A stretch of DNA of 64,000 nucleotides from Medicago truncatula (GCF_003473485.1 NC_053046.1:35169332-35233331); one strand, 5' to 3'; positions 1 to 12,800 are shown, counted from the stretch's first letter. Notes: generated by a model from the sequence alone, not told the origin. Numbers and translations: made by a program.

Positions 1-1910
1 CTACTTGTTTATGTAATGTTTACAATAATATTTAGACTAATAAACCTGTAATTGAAAGCAAATTATGCAACCATTTGTGTACGTTTTTTATTTACAGTAC
101 ATCTAAGCATATCACACCATATAAATATTTGTAAATATATTTTATGACCAAATCTAAAAAAAGTGATAATATAGTGTGTTTTGATTAGATGTATATGTAA
201 CAAAAAGTTAACAAATTCTACTCTTTCCCCTGCACTTTTCGCTCGCGTCCTGCAGCCTTGCTGAAAATGGCCATGCGTGAGTTAAGTCATGCAGCGTAAC
301 ATATATATAAGGCTAATTCACTGTATGACTTTTTTTTTTTTTTTAAAAATATCAACCCAACAATGTTATTAGCAAAGTCAACCAAAAGTACATTCTATTT
401 TTCTTAGTATTTTTAATGGGCTAGCCTGAAGCCTGATTAGTTTGCCCAACCCATGAAAATAGTAGGCTGATGGTCTATGACAAGAAGGTATATTTACATC
501 TTTTCAATTTTTTTGCAAACCAACCCAAGCTAAAATACAAGCCCGATGGACCTACTTGGTGAGTTCGACCCATTTGTTAGCCCTAATTCCTAGGCAGCTA
601 TTTTATCTAATAGGTTTGTCTATTAACTCACAATCAGTTTCGCAGACGATGTTTCTGAAACAATAATGGAGAGCCAGATCTACAGAGTTCACGAGGGATT
701 TTTCTTCTACCAATGTTGCTTCCTTTCATCCTTTTTCCTTCCAAGTCATAATCACTATTAAAGATCGTTCTTCATGAATTATTGTTTCCAAACCCCCTTA
801 ATCATTCATAAGATTGGTTAACATCATTATCGATTTGATATGATTTCCATTCTTAATCGCTCCTTGTTCTTCTTTCTGCTTTGTGTTTCTAGGTTATGAT
901 TATCCCAATGTTTGGCGACTCTGAAGCTGTTTACACAATTGACAACATTATTGTTGGAGATTTAAATTGGTATGTATATTCTCCAAATTCTTTTAATTTC
1001 TCACTATCCATATGATTTTCGTAATAATTGCCATTAAATCTCATTATTCATTGCATATTATTGTACCTAAACCCCAAAATCGTTCAAATGGTATGTTCAA
1101 ATTTGTTAGAGAAGGAAGACCCTATTTGACATGATTTATGTTGTCCATTGTTCCTCGTTTCTTTATCATGCTTTATGCTCCTCGATGGTCTATACCAAGA
1201 AGGTAGATTTACATCTTTTCATTTTTTTTGCAGACCAAACCAAGCTAAAATACAATTCTGATGGACCAACTCGGTGAGTCATACCCATTTTGTCAGCCCT
1301 AACACATAGGAGGCTATTTTATCTAATAGATTTGTCTATTAATTCATAATTAGTTTTAAAGACGATGTTTCTGAAACAACAGTGAGGAGCCAAATCTACA
1401 GAGTTCACGAAGGTTTTTGCTTCAAATAATGTTGCTTCCTTTCATCCTTTTTCCTTCCAAGTCGCAAAAAGCTCGTCCTTCATTGCGAATCATTGTAACC
1501 AAACCCCATAATCGTTCAAAAGACAGGTTAATGTAATTATCGACTTTCAGCTTGGTCGAACAAGGAGGAAGGTTTGATTTGATACGATTTATGTTGTTGA
1601 TCGATCCCTTATTATTCTCTCTGCTTTGTGTTTCTAGGCTATGATCATCCTAGTTTTTGGCAACTCTGAAGTTGTTCACACAATTGATAACATTATTGAT
1701 GGAGATTTAAATTGGTATGTGTTTATTCTCAAAATTCTTTTAATTTCTAACTATCCATATGATTTTCGTGATAATTGCCATTAAATCTCATTATTCATCG
1801 CAAATTATTGTACCCTAACCCTAAAATTGTTCAAAAGACATGTTAAAATCATTACTGACTTTCAAATTTGTTAGAGAAGGAGGACACAATTTGAGATGAT
1901 TTATCTTGTT

Positions 1911-2309
1911 GATAATTAACGACCCTGTAGTAACAAACCTCACTCATAATAGAGTATGCCTCGTCTTTAACCTTCTTGGTAAGGTACTCCAGTGCAATTC
2001 GAGCAACTTCGTGGCCAGCTGCTTTTCGATGGAAGAAAGTAAGTTGCGAAGTGAAAATCAACCCATCCACCATCACACTTGATCTATACGCAGGTACCTG
2101 GGTTTATCCAAAGTTGCGAGAAAGAAACTCAGGATGTTTCATGTTTGACTTCAGAGCAAATTGTATCAAATTATTTTTAAACATTGTTGCAAAAAATAAC
2201 ATAATACAACCATTTCCATTAGACCATTACAATAGATATCACTCTAACAGAAAAAATATTTAGATTGATAAAACCTCTATAACAACAAAGACATTCATAA
2301 CTTGAACAT
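1911..2309 (-). pseudogene. dsRNA-binding domain exon fragment, antisense arm
   Basis: Reading the minus strand gives the first dsRNA-binding domain of the 6.3-kb gene (MFKNNLIQFALKSNMKHPE, then VMVDGLIFTSQLTFFHRKAA and VARIALEYLTKKVKDEAYS). It is preceded by intron-1-like sequence and followed by intron-2-like sequence. No start, other exons or promoter belong to it, so it is a gene fragment and not a gene. Confidence 0.85.
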
Positions 2310-2320
2310 TTATTATATAG

Positions 2321-2716
2321 ATGTTCAAGTTATGAGTCTCGTTGTCGTTATGGAGGTTTTATCAATCTGAATATTTTTATTGTTAGACTAGTATCTAATG
2401 TCATGGTCTAATGTAAATGGTTGTGTTATGTTTTTTTTCCCAACAATGTTTAAAAATAATTTGATACAATTTGCTCTGAAGTCAAACATGAAACATCCCA
2501 AGTTTCTTTCTTGCAACTTGGGATCAATCCAGGCACCATCGTATAGATCAACTGTGATGGTGGATGGGTTGATTTTCATTTCACAACTTACTTTCTTCCA
2601 TCAAAAAGTAGTTGACCAAGAAGTTGCTCGAATTGCACTGGAGTACCTTACCAAGAAGATTAACGACGAGGCATACTCTATTAGGAGCGAGGTTTGTTAC
2701 GACAATGTCGTTCCTT
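2321..2716 (+). pseudogene. dsRNA-binding domain exon fragment, sense arm
   Basis: The plus strand reads MFKNNLIQFALKSNMKHPK, then VMVDGLIFISQLTFFHQKVV and VARIALEYLTKKINDEAYS, corresponding to exon 2 of the gene at 6968-7215. The acceptor equivalent to TTTTTTGCAG has become TTTTCCCAACA, so the splice site is lost. Substitutions such as HRKAAE to HQKVVD suggest decay. It is the second arm of the inverted duplication. Confidence 0.85.
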
Positions 2717-2921
2717 AAGGGATACGAAATAATTTCATTTGTAGATGCTAAGTTCCTAGACATAGTGTGAGATTTAAAATCATAAACCTCTATCATATCT
2801 CTTGTTTTATCATCTATCTCTTTTACCCTTATTATCTAGTGGAAATGATAAAACTAACCTTATGTCGGGTATTTACCCTTATTATCCAGTGGAAATGACG
2901 ACCATTGTTTATCTTATGACA

Positions 2922-2945
2922 TCTCTCTCTCTCTCTCTCTCTCTC
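2922..2945. repeat. (TC)n microsatellite
   Basis: About twelve uninterrupted TC units lie within a pyrimidine-rich stretch of the tandem array. Confidence 0.9.
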
Positions 2946-5900
2946 ACATCACCAGTCACACTCTACTCCGACTTTTCTCTTTCTATCTTACCCCGCCTAT
3001 CGTCCTCTTGACCACCACCATTGTCCTCGTGGTTCATCCACTATTCACCAGCCACGACAATTTCATCATCCTTGCCACCATTCTTGTCGACCTTCACGAC
3101 AGTCATAAGGTATAGAGACAGACACAACAATGAGTGACACAGAGAGAGAAATGCATAGAAGATCCGGGGAGAGGAAGAGAAAAAATATTGTTTAAATATA
3201 CAGTTATGTCGTATATGTGTCTGGATTTTTGTGTGCAAATGACATATATGTGAGGTTAAGTCACTGTATGCCTTTTTTAAAAAACATATCAACCTAACAA
3301 CGTTTTTAGCAAAGTCAACCAAAACTACTTTCTATTTTCTTAGTATTTTTAAAGGGGTAGCCTGAAGCCCAATTGGTTTGCCCAACCCATTAAAATAATA
3401 GGCTAATGGTCTATGCCAAGAATGTAGATTTACATCTTTTCATTTTTTTTTCTTCAAACCAACCCAAGCTAAAATACAGGTCAAATGGACCGACTTGGTG
3501 AGTCAGACCCATTTTATCAACCCAAGTTCCTATGAATCTATTTTATCTAATAGATTTGTCAATTAACTCACAATCAGTTTCAAAGACGATGTTTCTGAAA
3601 CAACAATGATGAGCCATATCTATAGAGTTCACGAGGGTTTATTCTTTCACCAATGTTGCTTCCTTTTTTCCTTTTTCCTTCCAGATCACAATCTCTATTA
3701 AAGCTCGTTCTTCATTGCAAATTATTGTATCTAAACCCCAAAATCATTCAAAAGATAGGTTAACGTCATTATCAACTTTCAACTTTTTCGGACAAGGAGG
3801 AAGATTCAATTTGATATGATTTCTATTGTTGATCGCTCCCTTGTTCTTCTTCCTGCTTTGTGTTTCTAGGCTATGACCATCCCAAGTTTTTTACGACTCT
3901 GAAGTTGTTCACGCAATTGATAACATTATTGATGGAGATTTAAATTGGTATGTCTATATTCTCGAAATTCCTTTAGTTTCTCACTATCCATATCATTTTT
4001 ATGATAATTGCCAGTAAATCTCATTATTCATTGCAAATTATTATGCCCAATCCCCAAAATCGTTCGAAAGATATGTTAAAATCATTATTGACTTTCAGAT
4101 TTGTTAGAGAAGGAAGACCTAATTTGACATGATTTATGATGTTTATCGTTCCCTTATTCTTGTTCATGCTTTGTGTTTCTAGGCTCATTATGATCACAAG
4201 TCACCACCAAAACCAAATCTATCACTGACCACACTCTCCTCCATCTTTTTATCTTTCTATCCTACCCAACCCCACCATCGTCCTCCTGACCACCACCACC
4301 ACCATCCCCATGGTTCATCTATTGTCGTCAACCAAGGACATATCATCGTCCTTCACACCATTCTCGTCGACCTTCGTGACGGTCAAAAGGTATAAAGAGG
4401 GTCTCGTAAATGAGTGACATATAGATGGAAATGCATAGAAGGTCAGAGGAGAGAAAGAGAAAAAAAATATCATTTAAATATATAATTGTGTTGTATATGC
4501 GTCTGGATTTTTGGGTGCAAATAACATATATGTAAGGTTAATTCATTGTATGCCTTTTTTAAAAAACATATCAACCTAAAAATGTTTTTAGCAAAGTCAA
4601 CCAAAACTACTTCCTATTTTTCTTAGTATTTTTAATGGACCAGTCTAAAGCACGATTGGTTTTCCTAAACCATGAAAATAATAGGCCGATGGTATATGAC
4701 AAGCTAAAATACAGGTCCGATGGACCGACTCGGTGAGCCAGACCCATTTTGTTAGCCTTAGCTCATATGAAGCTATTTTATCTAATAGATTTGTTTATTA
4801 ACTCACAATTAGTTTCAAAGACGATGTTTTTGAAACAATAGTAAGGAGCCAGATCCACATAGTTAACAAATGTTTTTGCTTCGATCAATGTTGCTTCCTA
4901 TCATCCTTTTTCCTTCCAAGTCGCAAAAAGCTCGTCCTTCATTGCGAATTATTGTAACCAAACCCTAAAATCGTTCAAAAGATAGGTTAACGTCATTATC
5001 GACTTTCAGTTTGGCTGGAGAAGGAGGAAGGTTCGATTTGATATGATTTCTATTGTTGATCGCTCCCTTGTTATTCTCACTGCTTTGTGTTTTTAGGCTA
5101 TGACATTTCAGTTTTTGGCGACTCTCAAGTTGTTCACACAATTGATAACATTATTTAAGGAGATTTAAATTGGTATGTCTTTATTCTCAAAATTCTTTTA
5201 ATTTCACACTATCCATATGATTTTCATGATAATTGTCATTAAATTCATTATTCATTGCAAATATTGTATGTAAACCCCAAAACCGTTCAAAAGATATGTT
5301 AAAATCATTACCGACTTTCAAATTTGTTAGAGAAGGAGGACTCAATTTGACATGATTTATGTTGTTAATCGTAACCCTATTCTTGTTCCTGCGTTGTGTT
5401 TCTAGGCTCTGATCATACCAGTTCTTGGTGATTATGAAGTTGTTCACACGATTGATAACATCACTTACAGAGATTTGAATTGATACATATTTATTCCCAA
5501 AATTGTTTTTATTTCTAGATATCCATATGATGTCTATGATAACTATAACCAAGACTATCTTTATCATATGTATTTCCATATTAATGATCCTTGAAAAATG
5601 AGAAATACATATTCAATCGTATAAATCAATCAAGTCGTTGGAGAACAAGAAAAGATTATTTGAATCTCATAAAATTTTCAATTTGGATCAAATTAATCTT
5701 TTATTAAAATTAAAACATCTTTAAAATTATCCTACAAACTTCAAGATACAGGGCTTGAAGTTGTTGTGATGGAAGAGGCATTGAAGTATATACGATCGCA
5801 AAAGACACTAATCATGGCAAAAAATGAAATACATTTTTAATACTTCAATACCTAACTTTATGATAGAAATTACAAAGGTCGATCATAATAGAATTAATAC

Positions 5901-6292
5901 ATAATTTAATTCATAAAATCTTTTTGAAGTATCAAACAAAAGATTTAACAAAAGTATAATATCTTTATTCGGACCATCAAACGGGCTGTAAAATTCTTAA
6001 AATCAAACATAAACTTGACATGATGTCTAAATTTGTCCATGTAATTCTTATGTGGGGGTAAATATGGATATGTACTCATAAGAAATGTATGAAAAAAAAA
6101 GGGCATTGGGAAAGGCAAAAAAGACTCTTTATATTACATTCCCAGAAATTCATATTAACGCAAACTGAAATGCTTGTTTGTGGTTGTGGTTGTGCTTGTG
6201 TTTGTGCTTTGTACAACTGAAAGTTGAAACGGCTTTGTGACTCACAAAAAACCCCAAAAAATCCCAATTTTTCTTCATTTTGTTTCTCATCA

Positions 6293-9200
6293 ATGGCTTC
6301 TTCATCTTCTGCTCCGCAGAATCGAGCTTCAGTTTCACCTGAACTTCCTCCACAACTCCCCCCTGTTCGTAAGTCATCAATTTTTCTGGGTTTGTCTCAA
6401 AATTTCATTTTTGTTCATTTTCGGTTTGATATGAAATTGGGTTTGTTAAAATCAAGATAACCTTTTTGGATTGTTTTTATGAATAAAATGAAATTGACAA
6501 AAAAATAGTTTTCTGTTTTGTAGTTTTAGCTATGATTCTTTGAATGTTTCTGTATTTATAATGGTATTAGTTTGATGAAGTGGTTTTGTTATAGGTTTTT
6601 ATGGAAATTTTGTTGATTTGATGATAAATGATCAAGCTATGATTATAGTGTTTTTTTTTCTTTTCTTTTTCTAACTATGAATATTTTTGTTGTTATCATG
6701 ATAAATTTTCAAGCAGTGAATAATTTTGTTGCTATAGTGGTTTTTTTTTAAGCTATGATTATTTTTGTTGTTAGAGTGGTATTAGTATGGTAAAATGGTT
6801 TAGTTATAGGGTTTTGTGGAAATTTTTGTTGTTATAATGATAAATGTTCAAGTTATGAATGTCTTTGTTGTTATAGAAGTTTTATCAATCTGAGTATTTT
6901 TGTTGTTAGAGTGGTATCTAATGTAATGGTGTAATGGAAATGGTTGTGTTATGTTGTTTTTTTGCAGCAATGTTTAAAAATAATTTGATACAATTTGCTT
7001 TGAAGTCAAACATGAAACATCCTGAGTTTTTTTCGCGCAACGAGGGATCAATCCAGGCACCTGCGTATAGATCAAGTGTGATGGTGGATGGGTTGGTTTT
7101 CACTTCGCAACTTACTTTCTTCCATCGAAAAGCTGCTGAACAAGAAGTTGCTCGATTCGCGCTGGAGTACCTTACCAAGAAGGTTAAAGACGAGGCATAC
7201 TCTATTATGAGCGAGGTTTGTTACGACAATATCGTTGATTATCAATTTCAGTAGGTGAATGTTCTATTATGATTGCAATGTTGTCAATACCGGATCGTGA
7301 CAAATATTGGTTTTTTCGAATATCACTATGCTATAGTGCCATATAGCCTGCTATTTGACAAAACTTTTTACTGAACAGCGTATCACAGAACAATAGTGGT
7401 TTGTTCAAATTTCCCTATGATATAGTGCTGCTTTATGCGCTATTTGACAGCATTGTATGATTGTTATGTTTGTTGTTCTGTGATGACTTTACAAAGTTTA
7501 CATGTGGTTGACAAACTAACTTGTGTCGTTGTGTAATTAGAAGAATTTGTTGTCATTTTTTTTAACATGTCTTTTATCCCTCTTTAGATGCAGGATTTTT
7601 TCATTCTTTATAATGAAATTTCTCAATATATCAAGAAAAAAACATTGTCGGAAGAGCTGACGTGTTTTTACTAATATGTTACCCATAGTTATTGTTTGCC
7701 AGGACGGACCTTGTCTGTTTTAATGGATTATATGCAAGAATTTTTTTTTTTGCCTGTTATGTTTTTATTGGATATATGCCTCTCTCTTGTGACAACATTA
7801 AATTGCATCCTTTTGAAGAGTCTTTAAATTTGCTGGAATGAAGGAATAACAGATAATATAAGATGTTTTGATTTAAAAATTCATAGTTTTGCTAAAAAGA
7901 AGTATATTTATTAGCATTATATTTTGTTGCCCATGGTACCGGAGTTTCCATCACTGTTATCAATATCTTATGCTTTCGTAAATAACTGATGACTGATGGT
8001 GAAATAACACTTCTGAATGATGGTTTAAGTTAAATTTATTGTCTGTTTCAATTTGGCATGGTCTTGTATTATCGTTCAATACTATTTTCTTTTTAAGAAA
8101 TGAGACTTCTTGTATGTTTTATATTTCAGGCAGTTACATTTTGCAAGACCGTGCTGAATGAGTATGCTTCGAAGCTGAGTATACAACTACCTACATATAA
8201 GTCTGTGGAGTACAAAGAGGTGATTCCATATTTTGTATGTACTTTGGATTTGAATGGTACAAGTTACACTGGAGATGCAGCTAGAAGAAAAAAAGATGCA
8301 GTGGAATTAGCAGCTCGTGCCGCTATTCTTTCAATCCTCGGTATCCTTTCGACTCCTTTACTGCAAAATTATAATACTATTATTAGATTTAAAGGTAGGC
8401 ATGCAGTTTTTTTACTAATCAAATATCCAATGCAGGTAACTCTAACTCGGGGGTTTTGCTTGCTCAGATAATCAAGACAAAAGCTAAACTCTTTGATTCC
8501 ACCAAACCAAAGGCCTTGCAACCTACATGTGATAGTGTACTTGTCTTACCCGAGGAATCTTCTGAACGTTCTTCTTTGCTTCTTCAGCTATTTGGTGCTA
8601 AAGACAAGGATGTTGCTGATCCTGTCGGTAATGATAATACCTTGCAACATACTAGGGATAGTGTAATTGTCTCACCCATGGGAAATTCTGCACATTCTGG
8701 TGGGCATATTCAGGTACTCGATGATAAAGACAAGGAAACAGATGTTGCTAATCCTGTGGGTGATAGTACCTTGCAACCTACTCGGGATAGTGTAATTGTC
8801 TCACCCATGGGATATTCTGCACATTCTGGTGGGCATCTTCAGCTATTGGATGATAAAGAGAAGGACAAGGGTGTTGCTGATCCTGTGGGTAATGATAATA
8901 CTTTGCAAGCTACTCGTGATAGTGTAATTGTCTCACCCATGGAAAATTCTGCACATTCTGGTGGGCATCTTCAGCTATTCGGTGCTAAAGGCAAGGTGGT
9001 TACTGATCCTATGGGTAATGATAATATTAATGAGATTGAAATGGCATGTCCTGAGTCTGGCCCAATTATTTCCACATCTCAACAGCCTGAGATGCAAACA
9101 CATGAACCAACACCTGAAGCTGCAAAGTCTTCAAATGAGCCTGAGCAACCAAGTGTTGCACTTCCTATTGATACTGGTGTGAGTGTAAAAAGGCGTCGAA

Positions 9201-9814
9201 GGCTAAAATACAAGGCTAACAAGAAGGCAAGGATGGAAGCTGAGTAAGTATCTATTTTCTATATTTCATTTTGTCATATTATCCGGTGTTTCTTTTGCTT
9301 CCTCTGTGATTTTGTAACTTTCCTGCAAACAGAACAAAACTATTTTGCTATTTGTGCGCATATTTCCCATGTCTGTCCATAATGCTTGAAGTTCACATTG
9401 TCCATATGAATCTTATTGCTTTGTCTTTGTTCAATATCTGTTGACTTAATAAGTACCAAGTATTACTCTATATACCTCTTTCATAGAAAAGTTAATCATC
9501 TATTAATCTGTTTGGGATTATCCATGTATGCTTCATTAGAGTAACTTGAGTATTGGTGCACATAAGCTTATGTCTAGGTAAAACAGTAAAACAAAGTTTG
9601 TGTTAATATTATGTATTGAAGGGCAATGTCCAACACATATTTTAGTGGTTGTATAATGGGTTCTGAGTGACTTAAGATAGCTGCTATATTTGTTTGTGTG
9701 GATGCTAATCTTGGTTTTTTGCCTGTGGATGTGTGCCTTATGATTAATTGATGTTCGGTTGTGAAAATTTGCAGGTTAAAAGCTTTGAATGGTAGTTCTT
9801 GTGTGGCACAGTAG
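6293..9814 (+). CDS. dsRNA-binding protein, DRB1/HYL1-like, two dsRBDs plus C-terminal repeats
   Basis: Exons 6293-6368, 6968-7215, 8130-8340, 8436-9243 and 9775-9814 give about 460 aa. All junctions are GT-AG and keep frame. Residues 27-95 form dsRBD1 (starts MFKNNLIQFALKS; ends RKAAEQEVARFALEYL). Residues 109-178 form dsRBD2 (starts AVTFCKTVLNEYASK; ends RRKKDAVELAARAAILSIL). Residues 206-375 are four repeats of 41-44 aa, each with a TRDSVIVSPM-like start and a VADPVGNDN-like end. A basic KRRRRLKYKANKKARM stretch near residue 430 looks like a nuclear localisation signal. Plant DRB proteins with two N-terminal dsRBDs partner Dicer-like enzymes in miRNA or siRNA processing; HYL1 also has C-terminal repeats, of a different length. 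If the last intron (donor at 9244) is retained, translation stops at 9247 and yields 448 aa. Which DRB class this belongs to is inferred. Confidence 0.85.
6369..6967 (+). other. Intron 1 of DRB gene with degenerate internal repeats
   Basis: The intron contains several degenerate copies of a block reading roughly AAGCTATGATTATTTTTGTTGTTATAGTGG, near 6596, 6680, 6750 and 6850. Its last 120 bases are also present in both arms of the inverted duplication at 1.9-2.7 kb. Confidence 0.6.
8516..9025 (+). repeat. Four in-frame coding repeats of 123-132 bp in DRB exon 4
   Basis: The repeats start at about 8516, 8642, 8771 and 8903. Each encodes LQxTRDSVIVSPMxxSAHSGG, then a Gln-Leu and Asp/Lys-rich spacer and VADPVGNDN. 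The first copy is most diverged (CDSVLVLPEESSERSS). Copies 2-4 are near identical, which points to recent slippage or unequal crossing-over. Confidence 0.9.
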
Positions 9815-12800
9815 CAATTTGGGAAGTGTGGTGGAAAGCTTTGAATGATAGTTCTTATATGTTGTTAAAAATGTAGGATTAAATTTCTTGTTGAGTGACC
9901 GGAAAAAACTTAGTAATGTGTTTGGTGTTTCAACTGATTTACTCTTGCTGGTATTAGTTAATGACTTCCTAGTCTTGTTTGCTAAGTAGTAAATGTGTAA
10001 CAGTTTGGATGTTGGATCTTAGGCTATGTTGTAACAAGTTTATTTTCAAGTTTTTCCTAGTTGTGGTGAATTGGTGTTTGTGTTACTGCTTATTGTTGTT
10101 AAAGTGCAGCTGAAAAGTTTAATATTGTGAGAAGAGTTGAGCAAACTCATTCTATATAACATTTCCCTATATACATTTATATATGTTTGTAGCATGAATC
10201 TATCATTGTATGCTTGTATTTAGAGTGCTAAATCTATGTTTTGATATAGATAGATGAAATATAGAATGAAAGCTGCAATATTAGTGGGATCCAAATTTCG
10301 TGCTGTAGAGATTCTACACAGTGATGGCTACATGCTGTAACGGATCTCAACCATAGATTCGTGATCGGATGATTGATTTCAAAAACTACTTCACGTAATA
10401 AAATATCTTAACCACCGATTTGAGACTGGAGGGCCTAAATCAGTTACGGTGTCCTGCTGTAACTGCGGAAAATCCAATTCTGTATTAGTGTGTGGCTAGT
10501 GCCATTCACACTAGTCTCATAAAAAATCATTTTCTCTGGCTTTTTATTTTCTCTTTCTTATTACAAAGAACTTTACTGAAATCAAAAGATTTAACATTTA
10601 AGCAAAATCTGTGGCAAAAATGAAAAATTCAAAGTAACAATTAAATTTTGTCTACAAGTCACGATGTCAGTTTAGTTTTGGTGAAATATTAAATACTGTT
10701 TTTGTAAAATTAGACAATCCACCGTGATTTTGTCAAACTCGTCAAATCCAAACAAACTAACACAAGAAACCAATTCTTACTCTTATTAAAAACAAAACCA
10801 ACCACCCCTATAGTAACTGTAGCATCCAAAAAACAGAGTCGAGTACACAATCTTACCTAACATACAACAAACATATCAACAGTGCATGAGCCAAAGATTG
10901 TAACTAACCACATGACAAATGAGATGCCTAGACTTGTTCACGTTTTTCTCCCTAAAGAAAGCACCATGGTCCATGATGAATGTAATGTTAAGTTCTGGCA
11001 TAATCTAAAACCAAAATGGTTCTCATTAGAATAAATAAATATGATAACATAACTTTTGAGATAAAGCAAGTGAAGAAAATACTTAAGTAAACTATCCTGT
11101 AGTTAATTTTATTATAGTGCATTTTTAATTTTATAGTGCATTTACATAAGAGATGCCTAAACTGTTCTATCAAACAATTAAAACTTGATTCTTCAGTTTT
11201 GGTTACTAAAATAGAGAAACAGTTGACACACTAGTTTTATAGTGCATTACGAAGTTATACCACCAATTAACGATGGTTGTTTGATAGACACATCAAAATT
11301 GTTCACTTGACTGAATATAGTCGGTTAAGAGTTACGACCCGATCATATTTTACACAGAAAACAATTGATCAGAAGTTACGATTCAATTAAGAGCGAAATT
11401 AAGGTGTCTATTAAACAACTTTTCCAATTTTTTTGTAGCCTCTCTTCCCTCGGTGACTTAGGTCTTAGGCTGGACCTGACTCCACCCAGTAGAATTTCAA
11501 TGTAACTCCTAAAAGTTGAGGATTTAAGACAAAATAGTAATATTCTATAAAATTTTCATAAATGCTTATGGGTAGAGAGGATTTTTTATTTTATTTTTAA
11601 TATCTCCTATAAAGCATCTCACAAGAGAATATCCATTTCAATATATGCATTTCGTACGTAACATTGAAGCTACATTTATACATGTGTGTGAGATATATGC
11701 TAGAAACAATTCATTATTTATATATAGTATAATTTTATTATTAATCCATAAAGTCTAATATTAAACTACTTAAAGAACCAGCTGTCAATTTTTGAAGATG
11801 TCCACATAATGTTTTGATAGAATTTGGAATATAAGGCAAATTCTGCAATCTTGCTTATTCAAAAAAAAATGTCAGATCTGGTTTAATTTTTTTTCCATCT
11901 TAATTTTCATCAAATTTGCTTCTTTGTATAAATTAATCATGTTGATATCTTCTTTGTGTCTGAAAAAGATACACTTAACTGTCTTTCATGAGCAACCAGA
12001 ATTTGTTCTGTATAAAAAAAAGAAAGATAATCCTTAAAAAAGAACAACTGATCTAGGATAGGAAAAATGTGAGTAGATTACAGGAATTCATTTGGTTTAA
12101 AATAATTAATTATATATGATGGAATCTGTTAAGCGAATGTTGACTTTTTTATGGCTTTGTCATTAGTGAATGGTAATTGGTGACTTAATTATTTAAACTT
12201 AGAAGAACCATATTATTGGTTCAGTTGCTATACACTATACATTGATGAGTTCTCACACCATGTAACTCTTCTTTAACTAGTTAATAATAATATAGTTTAT
12301 ATGTGTATATTACTTCATTCACGTCACAATTTGCGGTATGTTGTAACTAGATGCAACTGGTGTAGTCACAACTGTTATTAATATTTACTCCCTCCTTTTT
12401 AATTAAAATAATGTCGTTTTAGTAAAAAAAAATTGTTTCAAAATTAATGTCACTTTTAATCATAGAATTGGAGTCATGGTTTGAGAGACAAGATTTTTCT
12501 TTTCGGGTTTCTAATAGATTCTCTTAACTGAAGGTAAATCATATTCAAGGTGTGTTAGACGTTAAATATGAGTAGATCTCTTGGTCAGTATTCGAACCTT
12601 GATTCACCACATTGTAGAAGTCTAGTTACTGCCGCTAGATCTAACCTTCATTCGTGAGTGAGAGTGACGAGATTTTATATTATCATAAAACTGTGTTTTA
12701 GAGTAATGTTGGATTTGTAATATTTCATGTGATTTTCATGAACATTGTTCTATTACATGCTAAACAAGATGTAGGTGAAAGTATTCATGTATACAGCACT

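Larger units (their letters stand above)
1911..2716. repeat. Inverted duplication of DRB gene exon 2 (hairpin-forming, ~400-bp arms)
   Basis: The left arm (about 1911-2309) is antisense and the right arm (about 2321-2716) is sense to 6844-7245 of the dsRNA-binding protein gene: the 3' part of its intron 1, all of exon 2 and the start of intron 2. A spacer of about 11 bases separates the arms. Positions 2132-2189 and 2441-2498 are perfect reverse complements over 58 bases, and 2296-2309 pairs with 2321-2334. Both pairs share an axis at about 2315, so the arms have almost no net indels. Arms and gene agree at roughly nine bases in ten by eye. Because intron sequence is included, the source was genomic DNA, not a spliced transcript. 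ORFs within the arms are fragments of dsRNA-binding domain 1 without a gene context. Confidence 0.9.
300..5490. repeat. Degenerate tandem array with recurring exon-like segment
   Basis: Several blocks recur in the same order on the plus strand. One block contains TTTCTGAAACAACAATGA-like text and starts near 637, 1352, 3577 and 4810. A second runs from the end of an intron-like pyrimidine tract into GGAGATTTAAATTGGTATGT, near 889, 1636, 3867, 5094 and, degenerate, 5402. A third, rich in CCACCACCA and TCGTCGACCTTC, occurs near 2950-3280 and 4200-4560. Spacing of about 0.72 kb between the first two units and about 1.23-1.28 kb between the last two shows unequal tandem duplication. I find no intact protein. 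The parent gene or transposon is not recognised. The array is interrupted at 1911-2716 by an inverted duplication of the downstream dsRNA-binding gene. Confidence 0.75.

Noticed and set aside
5187..5579. 130-codon minus-strand ORF
   Set aside because: It runs antisense through the tandem exon-like array, has AT-driven Ile/Asn composition and no domain.
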